Shown one piece after another: positions 1-9,979 of a stretch of 64,000 nucleotides of DNA (within the stretch, counting starts at the first letter, position 1; each line of letters starts with the position of its first letter). Origin of the DNA: Cladochytrium replicatum (taxonomy: Eukaryota; Chytridiomycota; Chytridiomycetes; Cladochytriales; Cladochytriaceae); contig JAHLKD010000119.1 in NCBI GenBank assembly GCA_025526935.1, forward strand, positions 1 through 64,000, given 5' to 3'. The notes beneath the pieces are model-generated. The model was not told the DNA's origin. It ran no database searches and saw nothing but the letters and a program-made list of their open reading frames with translations. The translations under genes were made by a program, and so were the position numbers.

Positions 1-8
1 AGCTGAGG

Positions 9-944
9 TCATCGAAGGGGCATATAATCGAGCGAGATGCAACAGCGTAGAAAGATGAGACGGATCAACAAGATTGCGGTAGAAAAATGCAACAGCTGGC
101 TCAGACGTAGTAGCAATCGCCTTGGCACTTCGATGGAGCAGAGAGTCATAGCGTTGCAGAGAGTCGGAACTGTCAGAATACGAAGGAGGGGACACATCCA
201 AATCAGTGATTTCTCGACCAGGTATGTGTTGCGGATCAGATCAGCAGCATAAGAACGACAAAGAAATTCAACAGAATCAGAGCCGAGAAATGAGATGTAG
301 CGGATGCCATGGTAAGCGGTATACGGAAGATCTTTGCGAAGCAACACACGAAGGTCCCTGATTGGGCGACGAGTAAAACCAGAAAATCGGAGAGTAGTGA
401 AGGATTCGGCACATTCTTTGACAAATTTGAAGCTTCTATGCGAGGTCGGCAGGTCGTCCAAGAGGAAGTGCGAACAAGTAAGCTCATTCATGGAATCATT
501 GGCAGCTGAGCAGGTGGCTGAACTGTCAAGAGTGGTGGTGGCAGTGTGGGTGGCACCAGGGGCAGTGCTGGTGGCAGTGTTGGTGGCACCAAGGGCACAG
601 GTGGCAGCGACGTGTAAATTAAGAGGAGAAGCAGGGAGAGTTGGAAGCAGATCAGGGTTGAGGGTAGCAGGGGAGAGAGCAGAAAGGGAGCGCAATAGAA
701 GTGCAGAGCACTTTAGGAAGGTCAGGGAACTTGCAAAGTCAGAAGGCAGAGCAGAGGCAAGTGAGAGAGATAAGGGATGAGCAGAGGAGTAGCCCCTGCT
801 AGTCAGCAGACTGCTCAGAAGAGAAGCAGGTGAGAGGGTCAATGGAGAGCTAAGGGAGAGAGGAGCAGAGGTGAAAAGAAGGGCAGCAAGGGTACAAGGC
901 TCACAGTTGCGATGGATAACCGGAGGTGAGGTGCAAATGATCAT
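9..944 (-). mobile_element. LINE ORF1-like fragment (5' part of a non-LTR retrotransposon)
   Basis: An open frame runs on the minus strand from an ATG near 944 to a stop at 9. The first two thirds are Ser/Thr/Ala/Leu-rich low-complexity sequence. The last third contains a stretch like 'LRFSGFTRRPIRDLR' followed by 'GIRYISFLGSDSVEFLC', which resembles the conserved C-terminal block of ORF1 (gag-like) proteins of fungal Tad/L1-like LINEs. That resemblance is from memory of the family, not a search. No reverse transcriptase is visible; it would lie beyond position 1. The ORF sits directly 3' of another element's poly(A) tail on the same strand, so I read it as the 5' end of a second LINE copy. 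The reading frame can be extended into the A-tract, but that extension (lysine run) is surely not coding. An ordinary low-complexity host protein is the alternative. Confidence 0.4.
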
Positions 945-962
945 GACAGATAAGATGTACAA

Positions 963-1000
963 AATTTTTTTTTTTTTATTAATTTTTTTTTTTTTTTTGA
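963..1000 (-). repeat. poly(A) tail of a LINE copy (poly-T on + strand)
   Basis: Two T-runs separated by a short AT stretch on the + strand read as a long A-tract on the minus strand. It lies immediately 3' of the LINE C-terminal ORF and immediately 5' of the next LINE-like ORF, as expected for the retrotransposed tail of the upstream element. Confidence 0.65.
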
Positions 1001-1002
1001 AC

Positions 1003-1880
1003 TTCATAATATGTATTTATTGTCCAACCAATACATATCACCCGCTGGTGCAAAATCCAAATACAAGTGTAAAAATACACGTAAATTGGCAGCACATGGG
1101 GAGCCGTGCGAGCCGTAGGAAAAGTAAAATGTTTCAAAACACTAAGGCATATCCAAATCAACAAAAGCAGACAAGATACAATCAGGAGCTGGAGACAAAA
1201 CTAACTCATAACCAAGACAGTTTGACCAAATGCGGTTAAGTGCACGAAGAACAAGAACCCACTGGGAAAAAGCAGGGGAAGGATAAAAAGGCCGTGGTGA
1301 AAGCATATCAATTGCAATGTCAAGAGGTAGGCGGGGATCGTCAGGCGGGCCTAAATCAAAACTAGCAGACAAACTAGCACGCAAATGTAGACACACAGAG
1401 ACATGGGCACGCGACACTTCAGGGGCATCATGACAGTTCCTACAATAAGGTCGGGGGTTTGGAAACAGGCGGCCAAGCCGATATAGCAGGAACAAACGAA
1501 GACATACTGTTGGGAGATGTTGGTGTGGGGGTAGCAACAAAGGGTGGCGAAGTTTCAAATTGCGGACAGGGGCAAACGAAACTGCAATTGGTCCATTATG
1601 CGCAACAGCTAAAGACTGAAAATGCAACATCAACGGATGAAGTGGGAGCACAACAGGCATAGGAACAATGAGATCATTGTGACAAGCGGAAAAATAAGGA
1701 GATGAACCATAACCGACTGGAGATGACCGATAGAATTGCAACACAGCAGCTGGTAACAGAGGGCTGGAATCACTAGACCAGCGAGCAAACATACGTGCCT
1801 GAAGGTACTTCAGCCTGAACTCAAAAGTAGGAATTTGCGCTAACAGCAACAAACCAACACGCGAAGTGGTATGGGCTATC
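1003..1880 (-). mobile_element. 5'-truncated LINE, C-terminal ORF2 segment with zinc knuckle
   Basis: A minus-strand frame (1852 to 1142) of about 236 residues ends shortly before the poly(A) tract. Its centre carries 'YCRNCHDAPEVSRAHVSVC', a C-x2-C...H-x4-C arrangement. This is the Cys/His knuckle found after the reverse transcriptase in ORF2 of Tad/L1-type non-LTR elements, where it usually reads C..C...ET..H....C. The polymerase domain itself is missing: upstream of about 1880 the sequence changes to a GGGTC-rich repeat. A 5'-truncated copy with an intact 3' end and poly(A) is typical of LINE integration. Confidence is moderate because only the knuckle and the context support it. Confidence 0.5.
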
Positions 1881-1900
1881 GAAAACAGACGACTAAGGTT

Positions 1901-2057
1901 CGGCGGGTCCGGGTCGGGTCCGGGTTTCAGTGGCGACCCGCACCAAACCCTTTGGGTCGGGTCGTGTTTGTCTGGGGACCCGCAGGGTCACTGACGGGTA
2001 CAAAGGGAATACCCGGACCCGAAGTGGTTGAAACCCGTACCCGACCCTGACCCGCCG
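1901..2057. mobile_element. Short GGGTC-rich terminal-inverted-repeat element (MITE-like)
   Basis: The left end starts CGGCGGGTCCGGGTCGGGTC. The right end, read in reverse complement, starts CGGCGGGTCAGGGTCGGGTA, so the ends form a terminal inverted repeat of about 26 bp with two mismatches. The tetramer GGTT flanks both sides (1897-1900 and 2058-2061) and could be a 4 bp target duplication or chance. The interior is also made of GGGTC/GACCC motifs in both orientations. No coding capacity. A related element lies at 9810-9971. Confidence 0.55.
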
Positions 2058-2193
2058 GGTTTTTGCTGCCCAAGAGAGGATTGATTGAATTTTGAGTTAG
2101 ACCACGGATATTTACATGAACACTTTGTGTCTGTGTGGACAGTGTGTATTTTAGAAACACTATCGTTAAAAGAAACAAAACTCCACTGAGCAA

Positions 2194-3880
2194 TCACAAG
2201 TTGATAGGTGGAACAGCCCAAATCAGCTTCTGTATCTGGTTCATATCGTCAGAGTCCCATCCACCACTGGTTACGTCCTTCGCCAACCCAGTCCTGAAGA
2301 ACCGATCAATGTCGTCATTTGAAAGCATGAAATCCTTGGCTAAACCTGTCTTCCAAGGTTTCCAATCCACCTCAGGGAGCGTTATGGACGAAAGATGCCC
2401 GATGTATGCCGTCCAGAACCTTAGCCACTCAGAAGGATATGCATCCACTAATGCCCTGAACATGCGATAGATAGTGGCAGACGTACTTAGCGAATTATTG
2501 TGCCATATCCAGTTTCCGAGCAAAATGTGCACCCTAATAAGAAGAGTAAGGCTGCTCCGAGAACTGCTACTTGAAGTTGATATTCGGCTTGAGCGGTCGT
2601 CTGATTCAACAAATATGGGCCGTAAAAACTCATTTCGGGAGAGGACTTCGTAGTTTACATTGACGTACTTGATTGATGGTGGAAGAGACAGCAATTTAAG
2701 GTCATAAATAACCTCATTGATCTTATGCATCTGGAAGCAGATACCCTGGATGACCTCTTTCACCAAAAGGATAGCTGTACGACGATGCTGCTGCAGGCTA
2801 AGCAATGCAAGGGAACTCGTTGGAGAACTGGTTCGATGTACCTTCGGAATTCTACCAATCCCCTTGATAGCCGACGATATGCTTATTAGGCCTCCTGTTG
2901 ATGTTGGCGCCGCAGGTGCTGCAGCTTCTGAATGACCAGCCTGTCGTTTCAGAGCAGCAAGCTCTCCCTCCAGGGCGGTCACACGTGATTTCCATTGTGA
3001 AATCTCCTGGGAAGTTGCCTGCTTCTCCCTTTCCATTGCAGCGGTGATCTCCCTGAATCTTGCTAGCTCTTCGTGCTCGCCGTGCTGAATCAATGCACCC
3101 GCCCTGCCCAATTCATCAATGAGAGCCTTCTCTCGCACTTCTGCTGCGATGCGGGTCCTTCTCTCGTTCATTGCAGTCTCTTCAAGATCTTTTGTCATGT
3201 TCAACAGTCGTTCTGACTGTTTGAGGACCTGTTTTGTCCTTTCACGGTCCTCATCTGCTCGTTTGATGGTCGCTTGGAACTCAGTCAACCTTTGCAGTGA
3301 CGGGCATTCCTCTGTAAATGCCGTACTTGTGTCCCTGCCGCCTGTAAAAGTCCAGAAATGTTGTTTCCTTCTGAAAGGAAGAGCTTTTCAAGCACTCCAT
3401 ACGATAGGCGTTTGCTGCTGTTATGAACTCCGTTCGTCCACTGCATTCATCGTGAATTTCGTTCAGGGCTTGACGAACTAGCTTGCTGTCAGAGTTAAGT
3501 CGGTCGATCAACCCTTGAAGAACAAATCTTGGGCCGCATTCATCACGATTTGTTTGACAGTTGCTGATGAAGTCCTCCGAGTCGTAGCTGTGGCCGCTCG
3601 CTTTGAATTTTCGATACCAAAGTCGTATGTCTGAAGCAGGACAGAGTCCGTCGATGAGCAAATAGTCAGCATCCCCTTTAGTACCACGTCGCGCCGGTTT
3701 CTTTGAAGGAGCTGTCGATTTGACATCTGTCGATTTGACATCAAGGCCAACTTCTTCTGCTTCCACTTCAGAACCCGATGCCAGAGATGTTTCAGGTGCA
3801 GTCACAGGTTCTGCACTTGATTCTCTTTCAGATGATGGTCTGGATTGTTTTAACGCTCGCTTCTTTGTAGTTCGAGGCAT
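2194..3880 (-). CDS. Unrecognised coiled-coil protein in two overlapping frames (+1 shift at UGA)
   Basis: I do not recognise this gene. The first frame starts at an ATG at 3880 and gives 199 residues: a basic Lys/Ser/Glu-rich N-terminus, then a globular part ending 'YRRQGHKYGIYRGMPV'. It stops at a UGA (3281-3283). A second frame overlaps it and continues for about 360 residues to 2194: first a heptad-rich, charged coiled coil, then a segment with 'VHILLGNWIWHN' and a near-duplicated 'TGLAKD'. The second frame has no convincing ATG near its start. Skipping one base (the U of UGA) would fuse the two smoothly, from 'MPVTAKVD' into 'EFQATIKR', suggesting one ~560-residue protein. Causes could be a disabling indel, a sequence error, or programmed +1 frameshifting. 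It lies between a MITE-like element and the hAT repeat array, so it may be element cargo. Confidence 0.5.
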
Positions 3881-4018
3881 GGTGTTTGTACTGTTTGTCG
3901 TGGGAAGATACTGGCCCGGTGTTCTTAGCCGGAATGTTACAGGAATGTATGCTATAATACTTCCCTGACACTATAGTTTTCTACCCGATCTGAAAATAAT
4001 AATAAGCTAGGGAAGAAA

Positions 4019-4263
4019 CTGGCTAGTAACATTGATAGAGAGGATTCTGTCCGGGTGGACAGAATCTTATTGCTAGTAAAATTGATAGAGAGGTTAGCTG
4101 TACTTGATAGAGATCACTGAAGTACCGTCAATGAGTTGAGAAAGTGTCCGGGTGGACAGAATCTTATTGCTAGTAACATTAATAGAGAGGTTAGCTGTAC
4201 CTGATAGAAATTACTGAAGTACCGTCAATGAGTTGAGAAAGTGTCCGGGGGGACAGAATCCTA
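4019..4263 (-). repeat. ~97 bp tandem repeat, about 2.5 units, inverted orientation
   Basis: The units read GTGTCCGGGTGGACAGAATC on the + strand, the same orientation as the right-hand array (8694-9775) and opposite to the adjacent array that begins at 4305. A unique spacer of about 40 bp (4264-4304) separates the two orientations, giving a head-to-head junction. Confidence 0.85.
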
Positions 4264-4304
4264 TTCTACCCAGACAGACACAGTGACACTCAGTCTCCCA
4301 GATT

Positions 4305-6110
4305 TCTGTCCACCCGGACACTTTCTCAACTCATTGACGGTACTTCAGTGATCTCTATCAGGTACAGCTAACCTCTCTATCAATACTACTAGCAATACGA
4401 TTCTGTCCACCCGGACACTTTCTCAACTCATTGACGGTACTTCAGTGATCTCTATCCCAATACAACTAACCTCTCTATCAATGTTACTAGCAATACGATT
4501 CTGTCCACCCGGACACTTTCTCAACTCATTGACGGTACTTCAGTGATCTCTACCCAATACAACTAACCTCTCTATCAATGTTACTAGCAATAAGATTCTG
4601 TCCACCCGGACACTTTCTCAACTCATTTACGGTACTTCAGTGATCTCTACCCAATACAACTAACCTCTCTATCAATGTTACTAGCAATACGATTCTGTCC
4701 ACCCGGACACTTTCTCAACTCATTGACGGTACTTCAGTGATCTCTACCCAATACAACTAACCTCTCTATCAATGTTACTAGCAATACGATTCTGTCCACC
4801 CGGACACTTTCTCAACTCATTGACGGTACTTCAGTGATCTCTATCCAATACAACTAACCTCTCTATCAATGTTACTAGCAATACGATTCTGTCCACCCGG
4901 ACACTTTCTCAACTCATTGACGGTACTTCAGTGATCTCTATCCAAGTACAACTAACCTCTCTATCAATGTTACTAGCAATAAGATTCTGTCCACCCGGAC
5001 ACTTTCTCAACTCATTGACGGTACTTCAGTGATCTCTATCAAGTACAACTAACCTCTCTATCAATGTTACTAGCAATAAGATTCTGTCCACCCGGACACT
5101 TTCTCAACTCATTGACGGTACTTCAGTGATCTCTACCCAATACAGCTAACCTCTCTATCAATGTTACTAGCAATACGATTCTGTCCACCCGGACACTTTC
5201 TCAACTCATTGACGGTACTTCAGTGATCTCTATCCAATACAACTAACCTCTCTATCAATGTTACTAGCAATACGATTCTGTCCACCCGGACACTTTCTCA
5301 ACTCATTGACGGTACTTCAGTGATCTCTACCCAATACAACTAACCTCTCTATCAATGTTACTAGCAATACGATTCTGTCCACCCGGACACTTTCTCAACT
5401 CATTGACGTACTTCAGTGATCTCTATCAAGTACAGCTAACCTCTCTATCAATGTTACTAGCAATAAGATTCTGTCCACCCGGACACTTTCTTAACTCATT
5501 GACGGTACTTGAGTGATCTCTATCAAGTACAAACTAACATCTCTATCAATGTTACTAGCAATAAGATTCTGTCCACCCGGACACTTTCTCAACTCATTGA
5601 CGTACTTCAGTTATCTCTACCCAATACAGCTAACCTCTCTATCAATGTTACTAGCAATACGATTCTGTCCACCCGGACACTTTCTCAACTCATTGACGGT
5701 ACTTCAGTAATCTCTATCAGGTACAGCTAACCTCTCTACAAATACTACTAGCAATAGGATTCTGTCCACCCGGACACTTTCTCAACTCATTGACGGTACT
5801 TCAGTGATCTCTACCCAATACAACTAACCTCTCTATCAATGTTACTAGCAATAGGATTCTGTCCACCCGGACACTTTCTCAACTCATTGACGGTACTTCA
5901 GTGATCTCTATCAAGTACAGCTAACCTCTCTAATAATGTTACTAGCAATAAGATTCTGTCCACCCGGACACTTTCTCAACTCATTGACGGTACTTCACTG
6001 ATACTTCACTGATCTCGATCAAGTACAACCAACCTCTCTACAAATACTACTTGTAATAGGATTCTGTCCAGGCGGTCGCTTTCTCAACTCCTGGACGGTA
6101 CTTCAACAGA
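4305..6110 (+). repeat. Left array of ~97 bp tandem repeats (about 19 units)
   Basis: The motif CTGTCCACCCGGACACTTTC recurs about every 95-99 bp, starting near 4306 and ending in a degenerate unit near 6064. Between motifs each unit carries CTCAACTCATTGACGGTACT, a GATCTCTATC block and CTCTCTATCAATGTTACTAG with small variations. The core TGTCC-ACCC-GGACA is a hairpin, and GTACTT...AAGTAC in many units is another inverted pair. Reading frames through this region only translate the repeat. The array ends just before the stop codon of the hAT transposase. Confidence 0.95.
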
Positions 6111-6136
6111 TGAACAGTCTAAACAACAATTTATAT

Positions 6137-8574
6137 TTAAAAGAGTGGGTTATCATCAGTTGCTTCCAACTCTAATACCACATCAAAATCCTCGCCAAAA
6201 TTATGCACCTTTACAAAATCCTCACTAACATCACTTTTTGAATCTAGGGAATCATTTTTGAACGGTTCTTCAGCACTCAATTGATGCAACCAGTCATGAC
6301 GGCACATCAACGCATTTATTGTTCTTGGAGCAAGGCGGTTGCGAGTTGCAGGTACCAAATCAACCCCGGCTGAAAACTTTCGTTCGACTGGAGCGCTTGT
6401 TGCTGGTATTCCTAAATAGTCCATTGCCATCTGGCTTAGGGCTGGAAAGTTCACACTTCCAACGGTCTTCCACCAGTCCATAATATTGATTGGCTTCCCA
6501 TCAGAATCAATACCGCGGAGTACCTGATCGCCAAGATAGCGATCCAGCTCATCTTTTTCCTCAGGAATCTCTTCTTGCCAGATGAAAACGGATCTAATGG
6601 CTCTCAAGCGTTCAGCGTCCGTTTTTTTCTGTCTATCACCGGAAGCTCCGCTCGAATCGTGTCGACGTTCTGGCGTGTTTCCAAAAACATCGGCACCACT
6701 GTTCTTGATTTTCCGTGACTTATACGATTCCTCCCAGACTTTCCGCACTAGGGTGACCTGATCCCTTCCTACATCTTTCTCCCAAGCCTTTGAAAATCGA
6801 TAATATTGATCCTTAAAACGAGGATCGAGTACCGTAGCAACTGCTAAACACGGGCTCTTAGCGATTGAGTAATATATTCTCAGCTTATCTAGTGCATTTC
6901 GAAATGCTTTGGTGAAAGTTTCATCTAATTCTGCATCCTCTAGGTCCTCCAGTTGATCGATAAGATCGTTGTAAAATGGAATAACAAGCGGAAGTGTTGG
7001 ATATCTAGACCCTTCGATTGCCTTTGATATAACCTCGAAAACACTCAAACCATCCCGGATCTTCTGTAGGACCTCCCATTGCTTTGGATTTATTGACCAA
7101 TCTTTCAAAGAATCTTCAATCCAGCATATTTTGTCCATTGCCTCTCGTAGCTGTAAGGCTCGTTTGACCATATAGAACGTGCTATTCCAGCGAGTTGTCA
7201 CATCGATAATTGGTAATAGAGGAACCAGTTTCACAAATCGGCACGAATCAATAAATGAGCTTCGTCGTTTTGGGGAAGACCGGATTCCTCTGACTAGCCG
7301 TCGAAGAAGGTTTATGACATTAACGCCGGAGTTATCGTCATTTGCGACTGTGTCCCCTGCGGGCGCGAATGTATCGATAAAATCCTTTGCTGCAAGATTG
7401 ATAATGTGTGCCATACACCGCATGTGTTGAGTTTCTGCAGACCACGCAATATCCCTATCTTCCAAGAGCGTCTCCAGCTTAGCACTCATGGTAAAGTTGT
7501 TTGAACCGTTGTCGGTTGTAATGCACAATAAGCGTTCACCCGATAGCATGCCAAATTCATCCAGACACTTGACAAGCTGACTAGCCATGGCGACGCCTTC
7601 ATGCTTTCCAACCATCGGAATCATCTGCAGCAGCAAGTCCTGCGGCTCCCATTCTTTCGTGATGAAGTGGGCAGTAATTCCAAGAAAAGAAATCTGGTTC
7701 TTCGATGTCCAACAGTCAGCTGTTATTGATACTTTTGAAGGCGAACCAACAATCAGACCTTTAATGAGCTCCTTCTGCCTATCGTAAAGATCCATCTCCT
7801 TTTGCTTCACTGCTTTTGCCTGTCTTTGGTGTATAGTTTGGCTGAAAAGTCTTCAGCATGCTGACAAAGAACTCGTTCTCCACAACAGTAAAAGCCTGAT
7901 TGTCTGCAGCAATCCAGTCCAAAATCGACCGCCACGCTACGTCTGGATTGAACACAAAGTTTTGCTCCTTCTCCTGCGAGCCGAAATTCAATGTCTGTTG
8001 TCCCCTTGGGGACGATGTCCAACAGTCCAAGCGACCTGGCAATACTTCCATGGTGGTTTTTCAGATGCCGGAGGAAGTTTTTTGTTGATCCCGTCTTATC
8101 GACCTTCTGGCTCCACTTGCATTTCGCAACCAAACATGTTCTCAGACCATTATCAACCTTATAGTAATCCTTCGCTATGCCGCCTCGACTACCTCTACAG
8201 TCCGACATGCTATCAACATCTGCGTCTGATGAAAGCATTGATGGTTGAACTGATCCAGCTGCAGGCTCCTGTCGCACTGAAGAGTCAGCAAAACTAACGT
8301 CGGCAGGAAGCTGTGGTGCATGCTGAGAAGCCGGGCCCAACTCGCTGGAGTCATTGGAAGAAGATGTGGAGCTCGGCTCTCGAGCGCTGTTGTTGCCACA
8401 GTGTCCTGATACACGTCTGCGTTTGTCCTGCATGATGTTCCCCTCGCTGGACGCCTCTGAAATTTGGGGGGCTGGCAGACTTCGCTTCCGTGTGTCAAGC
8501 GGATGACTGTCCACCAGTCTTTGGCTTGCGTCGGACGCTGCCTTACGCTTTGGTTTAACAAAGGCGGCGTCCAT
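6137..8574 (-). pseudogene. hAT transposase (BED finger + RNase H-like + hATC), two frameshifts
   Basis: The N-terminal frame (ATG at 8574) is Ser-rich, then has a BED-type zinc finger with 'CLVAKCKWSQK' and 'FLRHLKNHH'. The coding similarity shifts frame near 7985-8000 into a short frame with 'WIAADNQAFTVVENEFF', and again near 7800-7830 into the 557-residue catalytic frame. That frame shows the hAT hallmarks: 'ITADCWTS' and 'ITTDNGSN' (acidic catalytic residues), 'RCMAHIINLAAKD', 'TRWNSTFYM' and the C-terminal dimerisation block 'IPATSAPVERKFS'. The breaks fall inside continuously conserved sequence without splice sites, so they are indels rather than introns. As written the gene cannot make a full transposase, unless these are assembly errors. 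It would move the element by cut-and-paste. Confidence 0.9.
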
Positions 8575-8693
8575 TTTTGCTGTGGTGTGGCTGGAACGTT
8601 ACCGACTCTAATGTCCAGGTGCACAGAAAGCACAGCTCTCGAGGTCTGTCGTGGTAGAAATTGTTTGTTACAGAACTTCCGTTGTGACTTCTT

Positions 8694-9775
8694 GGAAAGT
8701 GTCCGGGTGGACAGAATCGTATTGCTAGTAACATTGATAGAGGTTAGTTGTACTGGGTAGAGATAACTGAAGTACGTCAATGAGTTGAGAAAGTGTCCGG
8801 GTGGACAGAATCCTATTGCTAGTAACATTGATAGAGAGGTTAGCTGTATTGGGTAGAGATAACTGAAGTACGTCAATGAGTTGAGAAAGTGTCCGGGTGG
8901 ACAGAATCCTATTGCTAGTAACATTGATAGAGAGGTTAGCTGTATTGGGTAGAGATAACTGAAGTACGTCAATGAGTTGAGAAAGTGTCCGGGTGGACAG
9001 AATCCTATTGCTAGTAACATTGATAGAGAGGTTAGCTGTATTGGGTAGAGATAACTGAAGTACGTCAATGAGTTGAGAAAGTGTCCAGGTGGACAGAATC
9101 TTATTGCTAGTAACATTGATAGAGATGTTAGTTTGTACTTGATAGAGATCACTCAAGTACCGTCAATGAGTTAAGAAAGTGTCCGGGTGGACAGAATCTT
9201 ATTGCTAGTAACATTGATAGAGAGGTTAGCTGTACTTGATAGAGATCACTGAAGTACCGTCAATGAGTTGAGAAAGTGTCCGGGTGGACAGAATTTTATT
9301 GCTAGTAACATTGATAGAGATGTTAGTTTGTACTTGATAGAGATCACTCAAGTATCGTCAATGAGTTGAGAAAGTGTCCGGGTGGACAGAATCTTATTGC
9401 TAGTAACATTGATAGAGAGGTTAGCTGTACTTGATAGAGATCACTGAAGTACCGTCAATGAGTTGAGAAAGTGTCCGGGTGGACAGAATTTTATTGCTAG
9501 TAACATTGATAGAGATGTTAGTTGTACTTGATAGAGATCACTCAAGTACCGTCAATGAGTTAAGAAAGTGTCCGGGTGGACAGAATCTTATTGCTAGTAA
9601 CATTGATAGAGAGGTTAGTTGTATTGGGTAGAGATAACTGAAGTACGTCAATGAGTTGAGAAAGTCTCCGGGTGGACAGAAAATACATGCCTTGATGTCC
9701 GTTGTGATGCAAAATTGTTTGATACATACAAAACTTATATTGCGTCTTCTTGGAAAGTGTCCGCGTGGACAGAAA
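8694..9775 (-). repeat. Right array of ~97 bp tandem repeats (about 11 units, inverted)
   Basis: The motif GTGTCCGGGTGGACAGAATC recurs about every 98 bp from near 8699 to near 9665, in opposite orientation to the left array. A final isolated terminus near 9752-9775 (GTGTCCGCGTGGACAG) follows about 60 bp of unique sequence. Several central units alternate between 'GTTAGCTGTACTTGATAGAG' and 'GTTAGTTTGTACTTGATAG' types, suggesting amplification of a two-unit block. Confidence 0.92.
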
Positions 9776-9809
9776 GAACAATAGCTTCGTTTTAGATTCT
9801 CTATCACAT

Positions 9810-9971
9810 CGGGTTTTACTCGGGTCTGACTTTTGACCCGAGAAGGGTTTTCCTACTGGACCCGATACCCGACCCGGATCCGACCCGAAAATTTTCCATG
9901 AAAACCCGGCACTCGGGTCGGGTACATTTAGTCAATGGACCCGGACCCGACCCGAAAGACCCTAAAACCCG
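9810..9971. mobile_element. Second GGGTC-rich inverted-repeat element (MITE-like)
   Basis: The left end begins CGGGTTTTACTCGGGT and the right end, in reverse complement, begins CGGGTTTTAGGG. The core repeats GGGTC and GACCC in both orientations. It is related to the element at 1901-2057 but diverged, and it lies just outside the right end of the hAT element. Confidence 0.5.
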
Positions 9972-9979
9972 CCGATCCT

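Larger units (their letters stand above)
4019..9775. mobile_element. hAT-family DNA transposon with long repeat-array arms
   Basis: A decayed hAT transposase (6137-8574) is flanked by two arrays of the same ~97 bp unit in opposite orientation. The arms therefore form an inverted repeat of about 1.8 kb on the left and 1.0 kb on the right. The right-most copy (near 9757) and the inner right copy (near 8700) are both preceded by related sequence, 'AAATTGTTTG...CTTCTTGGAAAGTGTCCG', which suggests that GGAAAGTGTCC...GGACAG was the original terminus and was then amplified. I could not identify an unambiguous 8 bp target duplication, so the outer limits are approximate. Confidence 0.65.

Noticed and set aside
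944-1007. Lysine-rich N-terminus extending the ORF1-like frame
   Set aside because: It is translated poly(A) of the preceding LINE, not coding sequence.
7807-8000. Introns as an explanation for the hAT frame changes
   Set aside because: The similarity to hAT proteins is continuous across both breaks, and no GT-AG pair removes the shift without deleting conserved residues.
8725-9156. Repetitive protein 'SINVTSN.ILSTRTLSQLID' read from the arrays
   Set aside because: It is a translation of the 97 bp DNA repeat; both strands and several frames stay open simply because the unit length is often a multiple of three.
4305-9690. CRISPR-like regular repeats
   Set aside because: Units are contiguous ~97 bp tandem repeats without unique spacers, in a eukaryotic transposon; they are subterminal array repeats.
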